A stretch of DNA of 64,000 nt. It comes from Sphingomonas sp. EC-HK361. Lineage in GTDB: Bacteria; Pseudomonadota; Alphaproteobacteria; Sphingomonadales; Sphingomonadaceae. The position numbers and the translations under genes were made by a program. This document shows positions 27,544 through 36,375 of this stretch, piece by piece. How positions within the stretch are numbered: the first letter of the stretch is position 1; the number at the start of each line of letters is the position of its first letter. A model generated the notes under the pieces. It did not search any database. It had not been told where the DNA came from and worked only from the letters and a program-made list of their open reading frames with translations. The DNA is taken from contig NZ_LR701493.1 in the NCBI RefSeq assembly GCF_902498785.1, forward strand, positions 1,116,724 through 1,180,723, read 5' to 3'.

Positions 27544-27965
27544 GGATCGACCACCGAATCTTCCAGCGCATGCATGTCCGCGTCGGAGAGCCCGAAATGA
27601 TGGCCGATCTCGTGAATCGTCACATGCGCGACGAGATCGTCGAGCCGCTCGCCACTCTCGCACCATTCGGCGAGGATCGCCTGCCGGTAGAGGTGGATTC
27701 GGTCGGGCATCGCAGCGCTGTCGAAGGCCGATTTCTCGCCGATCGGGCGGCCGTGATAGAGGCCGGTCAGGTCCAGCGGGTGGTCCAGCCCGAGCGCCGC
27801 CAGCGTCTCGTCATCGGCATACTCCTCGACCCGCAGCACGACGTCGCCAAGATGCGCCGCGAACGGCGCGGGCAGCTTGGCGATGGTCGCGCGCGCGATC
27901 GCCTCGATCGCGTCGGCATCGGGCGGTGGTCCGAAAGGCGCTTGCTCCCCCATGGCCCCACGCAT
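27540..27965 (-). CDS. Zincin-like metallopeptidase (MPN-type DUF1025 family)
   Basis: The roughly 141-residue cytoplasmic protein has the zinc motif HEIGHHFGLSD near its C-terminus, with AHVTI just before it. The GLYHGRPI and PDRIHLYRQAIL blocks fit the PF06262 family, whose substrates are unknown. Start choice is open: ATG 27963-27965 or ATG 27951-27953, the latter with GGGG closer upstream. It is the first gene of an operon with ccmA-ccmB, diverging from the pterin dehydratase gene. Confidence 0.85.
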   Translation of the reverse strand: MRGAMGEQAPFGPPPDADAIEAIARATIAKLPAPFAAHLGDVVLRVEEYADDETLAALGLDHPLDLTGLYHGRPIGEKSAFDSAAMPDRIHLYRQAILAEWCESGERLDDLVAHVTIHEIGHHFGLSDADMHALEDSVVDP

Positions 27966-28002
27966 ACCGCTTGGTTTCCGCAACCGGCAAGGAACTTGAG
28001 CG

Positions 28003-28308
28003 ATGGCCGAACCCAAGGTCGAACAGTTGAGCGAAGCCGAACGCGCCGACGCGCTGGATGGCCTGCCCGACTGGGATTATGACGAGGCGCGCGACGCGAT
28101 CACCCGCGGCATCGTGTTCACCGATTTCGCCGAGGCGTTCGGCTTCATGACCCAGGTCGCGCTGATCGCCGAAAAGGCCGACCATCACCCCGAATGGACG
28201 AATGTGTGGAATCGCGTGGAGATCACGCTGACGACCCACGATGCCGGCGGGCTGTCGGAACGGGATATCGAACTGGCAGAAGCGATCGACGCGATCCTGG
28301 AGGGGTAA
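28003..28308 (+). CDS. 4a-hydroxytetrahydrobiopterin dehydratase
   Basis: At 101 residues, it has the PCD/DCoH motif [23 protein letters not shown], including the paired histidines of the active site. It would recycle the pterin cofactor of aromatic amino acid hydroxylases, though no such hydroxylase is nearby. A palindromic repeat begins on the base after its TAA. Confidence 0.94.
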   Translation: MAEPKVEQLSEAERADALDGLPDWDYDEARDAITRGIVFTDFAEAFGFMTQVALIAEKADHHPEWTNVWNRVEITLTTHDAGGLSERDIELAEAIDAILEG

Positions 28309-28437
28309 TCCTCCCCGGCACGGGGAGGTGGCAGTCCGCGGGACTGACGGAAGGGGGCCGCCGCAGACGTCACGCCAGTGGTGGGCCCCCTCCACCACGC
28401 TCTTCGAGCGCGGTCCCCCTCCCCGTGCCGGGGAGGA
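28309..28437. repeat. GC-rich palindromic repeat between two convergent genes
   Basis: Same block order as 2075-2195: TCCTCCCC, GGGGAGGTGGCAG, CTGACGGA, then CCCCCTCC and a closing GGGGAGGA. It exactly fills the gap between the pterin dehydratase stop and the SDR stop and may serve as a terminator for both. Confidence 0.8.
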
Positions 28438-28442
28438 TTTTC

Positions 28443-29222
28443 TTACCGCCGCATCCGCTTGCGCAGGCTTCCCGGCATCCAGCGCGCAGCGAAGGCCATG
28501 CGGTGCGCGGTCTTGCCGACATAGGTGTGGACCTTGTCACCATGCACCGCGGCCCATGCCGCCTCCGCCACCGCATCCACCGGGGTCACCTCCAGCCCCG
28601 CCGACGTCACCGTCTCGCGGATCGAGCGGTTCGATCCGCCCGCGGTCGCATCGAGGAGCGGCGTCTCGATGAAGCTCGGCACCACGTCGCGCACCCGGAT
28701 GCCGTCCGCCGCCCATTCGCCGTCCAGCGCCTCGGTCAGCGCCCGCACCGCGAACTTCGTGGCGGAATAGGTCGCCAGCCCGGCCGACCCATAGATCGCC
28801 GACGCAGACGCGGTGTTGAGCAGGCACGAGCCAGGCGTGCGCGCGAGATAGGCATGGCCGATCCGCGCGCCGTTCAGGACGCCGGTGAAATTGACCGCCA
28901 CTACCCGGTCCAGCTCGTCGAAATCGGTCGTCGCAAGCGGACCGCCCGATCCGATACCGGCATTGTTGAACAGCACGTCGAGTCGACCGCCGACGGCGTT
29001 CGTGAACGCATCGAGCGCCGCGACCCACGCATCCCGATCACGCACGTCCATCTGGAAGGTTTCGCACGCGTCACCCGGCAGCATCGCCTTCGTCGCGGCC
29101 AGCCCCGCCACGTTCACATCCGCGATCCCGACCCGCCAGCCGCGCGCGGCGAACAGCTTCGCGGTCGCCTGGCCGATCCCGGACCCGCCGCCGGTTATGA
29201 AAATCGCCTTCGCTTCGGTCAT
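28443..29222 (-). CDS. Short-chain dehydrogenase/reductase
   Basis: A classical SDR of 259 residues: cofactor loop TGGGSGIG near residue 10, DVRDRD, FNNAGIG at about 88, and catalytic YSATK at about 150 with the serine in NTASASAIYG. The substrate cannot be told from sequence. The basic C-terminus (PGSLRKRMRR) may touch the membrane. It stands alone, with repeats on both sides. Confidence 0.9.
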   Translation of the reverse strand: MTEAKAIFITGGGSGIGQATAKLFAARGWRVGIADVNVAGLAATKAMLPGDACETFQMDVRDRDAWVAALDAFTNAVGGRLDVLFNNAGIGSGGPLATTDFDELDRVVAVNFTGVLNGARIGHAYLARTPGSCLLNTASASAIYGSAGLATYSATKFAVRALTEALDGEWAADGIRVRDVVPSFIETPLLDATAGGSNRSIRETVTSAGLEVTPVDAVAEAAWAAVHGDKVHTYVGKTAHRMAFAARWMPGSLRKRMRR

Positions 29223-29250
29223 TCTCGTCTCCCCCGGCGTTTCTTATCCG

Positions 29251-29300
29251 TTAGTTTCGGGCGAAGTCGAGAAACGTGTCGCCACATTACTCGACACGAG
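29251..29300. repeat. Degenerate copy of the 22050 palindromic element
   Basis: Bases 29254-29276 match 22052-22074 at 21 of 23 positions. A small 7-base inverted pair (CGTGTCG/CGACACG) follows. It lies in the divergent gap between the SDR and the ABC transporter genes. Confidence 0.6.
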
Positions 29301-29324
29301 GGAAAACAGGGGCATAGTCGCACG

Positions 29325-30086
29325 GTGGACGATATCGGACCCAAAGTGCGCTTCGACGCGGTCACCAGGACTTTCGGCGAAACGCACGCGGTCGATTCGG
29401 TCACGCTCGACATCGCGGGCGGCGCCTTCGTGGCGCTGGTCGGGCAGTCCGGATCGGGCAAATCGACGCTGCTGAAGACGGTCAATCGGCTCGTCGTGCC
29501 CACCAGTGGCCGCGTCGCCATCGACGACCGCGATGTGGCGGCCGATCCGCTACCCCTGCTGCGCCGGCGGATCGGCTATGTCTTCCAGAATGTCGGGCTG
29601 TTCCCCCATCTGAGCGTTGCGGAAAACATCGCGATCCCGCTGCGGATCGCCGGGGATCGCGATGCCGTCAGGGTCGATGAACTGCTCGATCTCGTCGAAC
29701 TGCCCCGCGCGCTGGCCACGAGAATGCCGGCCGAGCTCTCCGGCGGCCAGCGCCAGCGCGTCGGGATCGCGCGCGCGCTCGCCGCGCGGCCACGCCTCAT
29801 GCTCATGGACGAGCCGTTCGGCGCGCTCGATCCCGTCACCCGCGATTCGCTGGGCGGGGCGGTGCGCGCGCTCCACGACCGGCTCGCGCTCACCACGATC
29901 ATGGTCACCCACGACATGGCCGAGGCGCTGCTCCTCGCCGACCGCGTGCTCGTCATGGAGCGGGGCCGGATCGTCGCCGACGAAACGCCCAGCGCGTTGC
30001 TGGCGGGCGAAGGCGGGACGACCGCGCAAGCACTGGTCGCAATCCCGCGGACGCAGGCCGAGCGGTTGCTGGCGATCGAGCGATGA
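29325..30086 (+). CDS. Osmoprotectant-type ABC transporter ATP-binding protein
   Basis: At 253 residues from GTG 29325, it has Walker A GQSGSGKSTLL, signature LSGGQRQRVGIARAL, and Walker B LMLMDEPFGALDP. It is closest to the OpuCA/ProV ATPases of quaternary-amine importers but lacks the C-terminal CBS domains of OpuCA. It overlaps the permease/binding-protein fusion by four bases (ATGA). The exact start is uncertain, since no strong ribosome site is seen. Confidence 0.88.
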   Translation: MDDIGPKVRFDAVTRTFGETHAVDSVTLDIAGGAFVALVGQSGSGKSTLLKTVNRLVVPTSGRVAIDDRDVAADPLPLLRRRIGYVFQNVGLFPHLSVAENIAIPLRIAGDRDAVRVDELLDLVELPRALATRMPAELSGGQRQRVGIARALAARPRLMLMDEPFGALDPVTRDSLGGAVRALHDRLALTTIMVTHDMAEALLLADRVLVMERGRIVADETPSALLAGEGGTTAQALVAIPRTQAERLLAIER

Positions 30087-31621
30087 ACGGCTTTGCCGAC
30101 GCATGGGGCCGCGTGCCCGATCTGGCCGCGCAGCATCTGCTCCTCGCCGGCTGCGCGATGCTGCTCGCGCTCGTCATCGCCTTGCCGCTGGCGGTCTGGT
30201 CGGCGCGGACGCCCGCAGTGGCTCGCGTGGCGCTGGGTTTTGCAAGCCTCGTCCAGACGATCCCGTCGCTCGCGCTGCTCGCGCTCTTCTATCCGCTCCT
30301 CCTGTCGCTTCGCGCGGTATTTGGCGACGGTGTCCCCGCGCTCGGCTTCCTGCCTTCGCTCATCGCGCTGACCCTCTACGCGCTGCTGCCGATCCTCCGG
30401 AATGGCGTAACGGGCCTGACCGGGCTCGAACCCGCCGTCATCGAGGCGGCAGACGGCGTCGGGATGACGCCCGCGCAGAAATTGCGGCTGGTCGAGGCGC
30501 CGCTCGTCGCCCCCATAGTCATGGCCGGCATCCGCACCGCCGCGGTGTGGACGATCGGCGCGGCGACGCTTTCGACCACGGTCGGCCAGCCGAGCCTCGG
30601 CGACCTGATCTTCGCCGGCCTGCAGACCCAGGCCTGGCCGCTGGTGCTTGCCGGATGCCTCGCCGCCGCCGCGCTCGCGCTCGCCGTCGATGCGCTGCTC
30701 GCCATCGCCGAACGCGGTCTGGCGCGCCGCAAGCGGTGGATGGTGTGGACGCCGCTGCTGCTCCTCGGCGCGGCGCTCCTCGCCTCCACCGCCCCGCTAT
30801 GGCCGCGCGGCGGCGGCGACCGCACCGTCGTTGTCGGCGCCAAGAACTTTTCGGAGCAGTATATTCTCGCGCGCCTCATCGGAGAGCGGCTGACGCGCGC
30901 CGGCTACCGCGTCACCTACCGCGATGGCCTGGGCTCGGCGGTTGCGTTCGGCGCGGTCGCGGGCGGCGATATCGACGTCTATGTCGATTATGCCGGCACG
31001 ATCTGGACCGGCCAGATGCGCCGGGCGGATTCCCCGCCGCGCAAGGCGCAGGTCGCCGCGATCGCCGACTGGGCGAAGCGCACGCACGGGGTGACGCTGC
31101 TCGGCAGCCTCGGCTTCGAGAACGCCTATGCCTTTGCGATGCGCGGCGACGATGCGCGGCGGCGCGGCATCGCGAGCCTCGCCGATCTGGTTTCCGCCGC
31201 GCCCGGGCTCACCCTTGGCGCCGATCTCGAATTCCTCGATCGACCCGAATGGGCGGCGGTAAAGCGCGCCTATCCGCTCCGCTTCAAGGCGATGACCCCC
31301 TACAGCCCGACCTTCATGTATCGCGCGCTGGCGAGCGGCCGGGCCGACGTGATCTCGGCCTTTTCGTCGGACGGGCGGATCGCGGCGGATCGGTTGGCGG
31401 TGCTCGCCGATCCGAAACGGGCGATCCCGGGCTATGACGCGATCCTGCTGACCGCGCCCGGCCGCGCCAGCGACGCGCAGTTCGCACGCGCGCTCCAGCC
31501 GCTCATCGGCCGCATCCCGGTCGAGGCGATGCGGGCGGCGAACTATCAGGTCGATCGGGATGCGGACAAGCAGACGCCTGAGGCTGCGGCGCGGTGGCTG
31601 GCGGGGAAGATCGGTTTGTGA
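30083..31621 (+). CDS. Fused permease and substrate-binding protein of an osmoprotectant ABC transporter
   Basis: At 512 residues, about 1-205 is a membrane permease with LVQTIPSLALLAL, LYALLPILRNG and EAADGVGMTPAQKL (the ABC-coupling loop). A further hydrophobic segment at about 220-240 anchors the second half, from about residue 250, which is an OpuCC/ProX-type binding domain (VVVGAKNFSEQYILA, VDYAGTIWTG, DVISAFSSDGRI). Fusions of this type occur in glycine betaine/carnitine/choline systems. The ligand here is a guess. Confidence 0.9.
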   Translation: MNGFADAWGRVPDLAAQHLLLAGCAMLLALVIALPLAVWSARTPAVARVALGFASLVQTIPSLALLALFYPLLLSLRAVFGDGVPALGFLPSLIALTLYALLPILRNGVTGLTGLEPAVIEAADGVGMTPAQKLRLVEAPLVAPIVMAGIRTAAVWTIGAATLSTTVGQPSLGDLIFAGLQTQAWPLVLAGCLAAAALALAVDALLAIAERGLARRKRWMVWTPLLLLGAALLASTAPLWPRGGGDRTVVVGAKNFSEQYILARLIGERLTRAGYRVTYRDGLGSAVAFGAVAGGDIDVYVDYAGTIWTGQMRRADSPPRKAQVAAIADWAKRTHGVTLLGSLGFENAYAFAMRGDDARRRGIASLADLVSAAPGLTLGADLEFLDRPEWAAVKRAYPLRFKAMTPYSPTFMYRALASGRADVISAFSSDGRIAADRLAVLADPKRAIPGYDAILLTAPGRASDAQFARALQPLIGRIPVEAMRAANYQVDRDADKQTPEAAARWLAGKIGL

Positions 31622-31622
31622 T

Positions 31623-31703
31623 CCGTTCGCACTGAGCTTGTCGAAGTGCCGTTCTTCTTCCGCAGAAAAAAGAACGGGGCTTCGACAGGCTCAGCCCGAA
31701 CGG
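31623..31703. repeat. 81-base palindromic element after the ABC transporter
   Basis: Matched arms CCGTTCG/CGAACGG, CTGAGC/GCTCAG, GTCGAAG/CTTCGAC and CCGTTCTT/AAGAACGG fold into one long hairpin. It separates the fusion gene from the convergent hslU and may terminate both. Confidence 0.8.
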
Positions 31704-31717
31704 CGTTTGCGGTGGGG

Positions 31718-33016
31718 CTACAGTACGAAGCGGCTCAGATCCGTATTCCGCGCGATGCTCGCCAGCTGCTTCTCGACATAGGCGGCGTCCACCACGACCG
31801 CCGCGCCCTTGCGGTCTTCTGCGTCGAAGCTGACTTCCTCGAGCAGCTTCTCCATGACCGTCTGGAGCCGCCGCGCGCCGATATTCTCGATCTCGCCATT
31901 CACCTCGGCGGCGATCTTCGCGACCGCGCGGATGCCGTCGTCGGTGAAGGTCACGTCGACGCCCTCGGTCTTGATGAGTGCGGTATATTGCGAGGGCAGC
32001 GACGCCTTGGTGTCGGAGAGGATCGCGACGAAATCATCCTCGGTCAGCCCCTTCAACTCGACCCGGATCGGCAGGCGGCCCTGGAGCTCGGGGAGCAGAT
32101 CGCTCGGCTTGGCGACGTGGAACGCGCCGCTCGCGATGAAGAGGATGTGGTCGGTCTTCATCGGCCCGTATTTGGTCGCGACCGTCGTGCCCTCGATCAG
32201 CGGCAGCAGATCGCGCTGGACGCCCTCGCGGCTGACGCTGCCGCCGCCGCGATGTTCGGACATCGCGATCTTGTCGATTTCGTCGAGGAAGACGATGCCG
32301 TTCGCCTCGGCATCCGCCAGCGCGACGCGGCTGACCTCGTCCTGGTCGAGGCGCTTGTCGGCCTCTTCCTCGACCAGCTTCTCCCACGCCGACGGCACCG
32401 TCAGCTTGCGGCGCTTCTGCTGCCCGCCGCCGCCGAACGCCTTCATCATCTCGCCGAGGTTGATCATCTGCGGCGCGCCGCCGGGGATGTCGAAGGGCAT
32501 TTGCGGCGCCTGGTTCAGCTCCAGCTCGATTTCGGTATTGTCGAGATGGCCGTCGCGGAACCGCTGGCGGAAGCTCTCGCGGGTCGCCTCGCTCGCGCCC
32601 TTGCCGGTCAGCGCGTCGAGCAGCCGCGCCATCGCCGCCTCCTCCGCCTTGTCCTTGACGGCGAGGCGGCGGCGCTCCTTCTCCAGCCGGATCGCCTCCT
32701 CGACGAGATCGCGCGCGATCTGCTCGACGTCACGACCGACATAGCCGACCTCGGTGAACTTGGTCGCCTCCACCTTCACGAACGGCGCGTCGGCGAGCTT
32801 GGCGAGGCGGCGCGAAATCTCGGTCTTGCCGCATCCCGTGGGACCGATCATCAGGATGTTCTTGGGCGTCACCTCGTCGCGCAGCTCGGCGGAGAGTTGC
32901 TGGCGTCGCCAGCGGTTGCGCATCGCGACCGCGACGGCCTTCTTGGCGTCGCGCTGGCCGATGATGTGCGCGTCGAGCGCGGCAACGATGGCTTTCGGGG
33001 TGAGGGCGTCGTTCAT
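31718..33016 (-). CDS. hslU: HslUV protease ATPase subunit
   Basis: This AAA+ unfoldase forms hexamers that feed HslV. The start is ATG 33014-33016 (432 residues). It has [11 protein letters not shown], Walker [23 protein letters not shown], and Walker [13 protein letters not shown]; the C-terminus LSRFVL is the tail that inserts into HslV. It overlaps the aldo/keto reductase gene by four bases. hslV lies upstream of that gene instead of directly next to hslU. Confidence 0.97.
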   Translation of the reverse strand: MNDALTPKAIVAALDAHIIGQRDAKKAVAVAMRNRWRRQQLSAELRDEVTPKNILMIGPTGCGKTEISRRLAKLADAPFVKVEATKFTEVGYVGRDVEQIARDLVEEAIRLEKERRRLAVKDKAEEAAMARLLDALTGKGASEATRESFRQRFRDGHLDNTEIELELNQAPQMPFDIPGGAPQMINLGEMMKAFGGGGQQKRRKLTVPSAWEKLVEEEADKRLDQDEVSRVALADAEANGIVFLDEIDKIAMSEHRGGGSVSREGVQRDLLPLIEGTTVATKYGPMKTDHILFIASGAFHVAKPSDLLPELQGRLPIRVELKGLTEDDFVAILSDTKASLPSQYTALIKTEGVDVTFTDDGIRAVAKIAAEVNGEIENIGARRLQTVMEKLLEEVSFDAEDRKGAAVVVDAAYVEKQLASIARNTDLSRFVL

Positions 33017-34077
33017 ACGACCGGGGCTTCCTTGAGATTCGGGGTGTCGCCGGGACGGGCAGCAAGCGCGTTGACGATGGGGCCGTCCGGCACGCGGGTG
33101 ACGCCGGTCACGAAATCGGGCGTCGGCTCCGTCGCCTTGTCGAGCTTGGCAAGGTCCTCGGGCGTCAGAGCAAGATTTGCAGCGGCGATGTTGTCGTCGA
33201 GCTGGGAGAGCTTCGACGCACCGATCAAGACGCTCGACACCTGCGGCTTGGCGAGGAGCCATGCGAGCGCGACCTGCGCGACGGTGGCGTCGTGCGCGGC
33301 GGCGATGCCGCGCATCGTCTCCACGAGCGCGAAGCCCATGTCCTTGTCGAAGGGGATCATGTCGAACCCCGACAGGCGATTGTTCGGATCGTCGAGGTTC
33401 TCGCGGGTGTATTTGCCCGACAGGAAACCGCCGGCGAGCGGGCTCCAGGCGGTGTAGCCGAGCCCATAATGCGCGGCCATCGGCAGCACCTGATCCTCAA
33501 CCCCGCGACCGAGCAGCGAATACATCATCTGGATGTGGGTGAACGGCGCCCAGCCATTGGCGCGCTGCAGCTCAAGCGCCGCGGCGACCTTCCACGCCGA
33601 CCAGTTCGACACGCCGAGATACCGCGCCTTGCCCGCGCGCACGATCGCGTCGAGCGCCTGGAGCGTTTCCTCCAGCGGGGTATGCGCGTCGTCGCGGTGG
33701 GCGATGTAGACATCGACATGGGTCGTGCCGAGCCGCTTCAGGCTCTGGTCGATCGACCAGTGGAGATGCGCGGCAGAGAGACCCGAGCGGTTGAGCGGCG
33801 CACCGGTGCGCCACCCGGCCTTGGTCGCCAGCACCACCTCGTCGCGGCGCTTGCCGAGGATGCGGCCGACAATCTCCTCGCTCTCGCCGCCGGCATAGAC
33901 ATCCGCCGTGTCGATGAAGTTGATGCCCGCATCCAGCGCACGGTCGACGATCGCGGCGGCATCCGCCTCGCGTGTCCGCGCAATCGCGGCATTGCCGCTG
34001 CCCGCGCCGAAGGTCATCGTGCCGAGGGCGAGGCGCGAGACGATCAGCCCGGTCGTGCCGAGTTTGGAATAGAGCAT
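33013..34077 (-). CDS. Aldo/keto reductase
   Basis: At 354 residues, this NADPH-dependent TIM-barrel reductase carries the catalytic set in DTADVYAGG (Asp, Tyr), LATKAG (Lys) and YIAHRDD (His). RYLGVSNWS and the C-terminal [11 protein letters not shown] also fit. The substrate is unknown. It lies between hslV and hslU, nine bases after hslV and overlapping hslU, so it must be co-expressed with the protease. Confidence 0.93.
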   Translation of the reverse strand: MLYSKLGTTGLIVSRLALGTMTFGAGSGNAAIARTREADAAAIVDRALDAGINFIDTADVYAGGESEEIVGRILGKRRDEVVLATKAGWRTGAPLNRSGLSAAHLHWSIDQSLKRLGTTHVDVYIAHRDDAHTPLEETLQALDAIVRAGKARYLGVSNWSAWKVAAALELQRANGWAPFTHIQMMYSLLGRGVEDQVLPMAAHYGLGYTAWSPLAGGFLSGKYTRENLDDPNNRLSGFDMIPFDKDMGFALVETMRGIAAAHDATVAQVALAWLLAKPQVSSVLIGASKLSQLDDNIAAANLALTPEDLAKLDKATEPTPDFVTGVTRVPDGPIVNALAARPGDTPNLKEAPVV

Positions 34078-34086
34078 GATCGTCCT

Positions 34087-34656
34087 TCAGGTCGCGCTGT
34101 CGAGGGTTTCGATCGTGAGGCGGTCGTTGGTGTAGACGCAGACCTCCGCCGCGATCGCCATCGCCTTGCGGCACAGCGTCTCGGCATCGGTTTCGTAGTC
34201 CACCAGCGCGCGGGCGGCGGCGAGCGCGTAATTGCCGCCGGAGCCGATCGCGGCGATGCCGGCCTCTGGCTCCAGCACGTCGCCGTTGCCGGTGAGGATC
34301 AGCGTGACGTCCTTGTCGGCGACGATCATCATCGCTTCCAGGTTGCGCAGATATTTATCGGTCCGCCAGTCCTTCGCAAGCTCGACCGCGGCGCGCAATA
34401 ACTGGCCCTGATACGCCTCCAGCTTGCGCTCCAACCGCTCGAACAAGGTGAAGGCATCGGCGGTCGCGCCAGCGAACCCGCCGATCACCTTGCCATCCGC
34501 CCCCAGCCGACGGACCTTCTTCGCATTGGGTTTCATCACGGTCTGGCCCATCGAAACCTGGCCGTCGCCGATGACGACAACCTTACCCCCGCGCCTGACT
34601 GAAAGAATGGTGGTGCCGTGCCAGACCGGCGCGGCGTGTGGATCGTTCCCGCTCAT
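34087..34656 (-). CDS. hslV: HslUV protease catalytic subunit
   Basis: This proteasome-like threonine peptidase has 189 residues from ATG 34656. A 14-residue propeptide ends WHG before the catalytic Thr of [23 protein letters not shown] and [19 protein letters not shown] are family blocks. The frame stays open to 34725, but the propeptide length supports the chosen start. Confidence 0.96.
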   Translation of the reverse strand: MSGNDPHAAPVWHGTTILSVRRGGKVVVIGDGQVSMGQTVMKPNAKKVRRLGADGKVIGGFAGATADAFTLFERLERKLEAYQGQLLRAAVELAKDWRTDKYLRNLEAMMIVADKDVTLILTGNGDVLEPEAGIAAIGSGGNYALAAARALVDYETDAETLCRKAMAIAAEVCVYTNDRLTIETLDSAT

Positions 34657-34738
34657 GCAGCGGAATATGGGAGGGGCATGTGACGCCGCAAGGGCTGCGA
34701 CCAATCCATCCCACGGCGAGATCAAGCGAGTTTATGCA

Positions 34739-34761
34739 AGTTTACGGAATTTCGATAAACT
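34739..34761. promoter_or_regulatory. Imperfect palindrome before the AAA ATPase gene
   Basis: AGTTTAC...ATAAACT arms flank an A+T-rich core; 18 of 23 positions are symmetric. It lies 14 bases upstream of the ATG at 34776 in an A+T-rich patch and could be an operator or part of the promoter. Confidence 0.4.
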
Positions 34762-34775
34762 GGCATAACTTCACT

Positions 34776-35948
34776 ATGGATGCGCGTCGCAACCCCTTCG
34801 CTCCCGGCGCCGGCACGCGTCCGCCCGAACTCGCCGGCCGCGAGGATCTGATCGAAGCGTCCGCGGTGGCGCTCGATCGCATCCGGGCGGGGCGGGCGGC
34901 ACGCAGCACAATCCTCTACGGCCTGCGCGGGGTGGGCAAGACGGTGCTGCTATCCGCCATTCGCGACGCGGCGGAGGCCGAAGGCATGGCCGTCGTGGCG
35001 ATCGAGGCGCCGGAGAACCGCTCGCTTCCGGGCATCCTCGTGCCGGCCTTGCGCGCAGCGTTGCTGCGGCTCGATCGGGTGAAGCAGGCGTCAGCGGGGG
35101 TGAAGCGGGCGCTGAGCGCGCTGGCGGGGTTCGCCAAGCTGAAGGTTAAATATGACGATCTGGAGGTCGCGCTCGACTTCGCGTCCGAACCGGGGCTGGC
35201 CGACAGCGGCGATCTGGAGGCCGATCTGGCTGACCTGATCGTCGCGGTGGGCGAGGCGGCGCGCGAGCGCGGTACCGCCGTGGTGCTCGCGATCGACGAG
35301 CTGCAATATGTGCCGGAGGAACAGCTCGCCGCGCTCATCAGCGCGCTGCACCGCGCGAACCAGCGACAATTGCCGATCACGCTCGTCGGCGCGGGCCTGC
35401 CGCAACTTCTGGGACAGATGGGACGCGCCAAATCCTATGCGGAGCGGCTGTTCGCCTTCGTCCCCGTTGGGCCGCTCGACGCCGCCGCAGCGGGCGACGC
35501 GCTGCGGTTGCCGATCGAGCGCGAGGGGGAGGCGATCGACGATGCCGCAATCGCCGCGATCGTCGCCGAAACCGAGGGATATCCCTATTTCCTGCAGGAA
35601 TGGGGCAAGCATAGCTGGGACACCGCCGAAGCCTCGCCAATCACTGCAGAGGATGTGGCGCTCGCCACGCGCACCGCGCTGGCCGAACTCGACGCCAGCT
35701 TCTTCCGCGTCCGCTTCGACCGGCTGACCCCGGCGGAAAAGCGGTATCTCCGCGCGATGGCGACGTTGGGGCCGGGACCGCACCGGTCGGGCGACATCGC
35801 CGATGCGCTCGGCGTCAAGGTCTCCAGCGTCGCGCCGACGCGCAATACGCTGATCGGCAAGGGTATGCTTTACAGCCCGGCGCACGGCGACACGGCGTTC
35901 ACCGTGCCGCTGTTCGACGCGTTCATGCGCCGGGTCCTGCCGGACTGA
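34776..35948 (+). CDS. Orphan AAA/STAND-like ATPase
   Basis: The 390-residue protein has Walker A GLRGVGKTVLL near residue 52, Walker B VVLAIDELQYV, and a sensor-like ITLVGAGLPQLL. The C-terminal 80 residues look like a winged helix (GDIADALGVKVSSVAPTRNTLI). The layout matches the archaeal-type ATPase (AAA_16/ORC-like) group found widely as single genes. The role is unknown. An in-frame ATG 14 codons upstream is possible. It is divergent from hslV and convergent with the holin gene. Confidence 0.75.
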   Translation: MDARRNPFAPGAGTRPPELAGREDLIEASAVALDRIRAGRAARSTILYGLRGVGKTVLLSAIRDAAEAEGMAVVAIEAPENRSLPGILVPALRAALLRLDRVKQASAGVKRALSALAGFAKLKVKYDDLEVALDFASEPGLADSGDLEADLADLIVAVGEAARERGTAVVLAIDELQYVPEEQLAALISALHRANQRQLPITLVGAGLPQLLGQMGRAKSYAERLFAFVPVGPLDAAAAGDALRLPIEREGEAIDDAAIAAIVAETEGYPYFLQEWGKHSWDTAEASPITAEDVALATRTALAELDASFFRVRFDRLTPAEKRYLRAMATLGPGPHRSGDIADALGVKVSSVAPTRNTLIGKGMLYSPAHGDTAFTVPLFDAFMRRVLPD

Positions 35949-35949
35949 C

Positions 35950-36360
35950 CTATTTCTCGCCCTTCGCCTTCCCCCATTGGCGCGCGACCGTGTAGCCAAG
36001 ATAGCCAGTGCCGAAGAGCGTGTAGAGTTCCTCCGGCAGCGCACGCAGATACGCCGTCATGCCGTTGGCGATCGCGGCCGCGGTCGCTGGCTGGACCGCG
36101 GCGATGAGGCCCATCGGGATCGACCACAGGATCATCGCATACATGACGTAGAGGAAGCTCGGTCGCGCGCGGCTGGTCCACGGGTCCGCGGACTGCGCCT
36201 CGGCAAGCACCGCGCCCATCTGCGCTTTCGTCCTCTCCAGGTCCTGGCTTCCCTCAAGCTTCAGCAGTTCCAGCTTCGCCGCATCGCGCGCCTTCGGATC
36301 GGGAATGATCTTGTCGAGCAGCCCCGCTACCGGCGCGATGATACCGTCCAATACCCCCAT
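35950..36360 (-). CDS. 3TM holin of the gene transfer agent type
   Basis: At 136 residues, a short soluble N-terminus (DKIIPDPKARDAAKLELLKLE) precedes SADPWTSRARPSFLYVMYAMIL and two or three membrane segments, the pattern of Pfam 'holin of 3TMs, for gene-transfer release'. It should make the inner-membrane hole that lets the endolysin out. GGGGAAG precedes the ATG, which lies 15 bases after the endolysin stop. Confidence 0.85.
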   Translation of the reverse strand: MGVLDGIIAPVAGLLDKIIPDPKARDAAKLELLKLEGSQDLERTKAQMGAVLAEAQSADPWTSRARPSFLYVMYAMILWSIPMGLIAAVQPATAAAIANGMTAYLRALPEELYTLFGTGYLGYTVARQWGKAKGEK

Positions 36361-36375
36361 TTCACTTCCCCTTGT

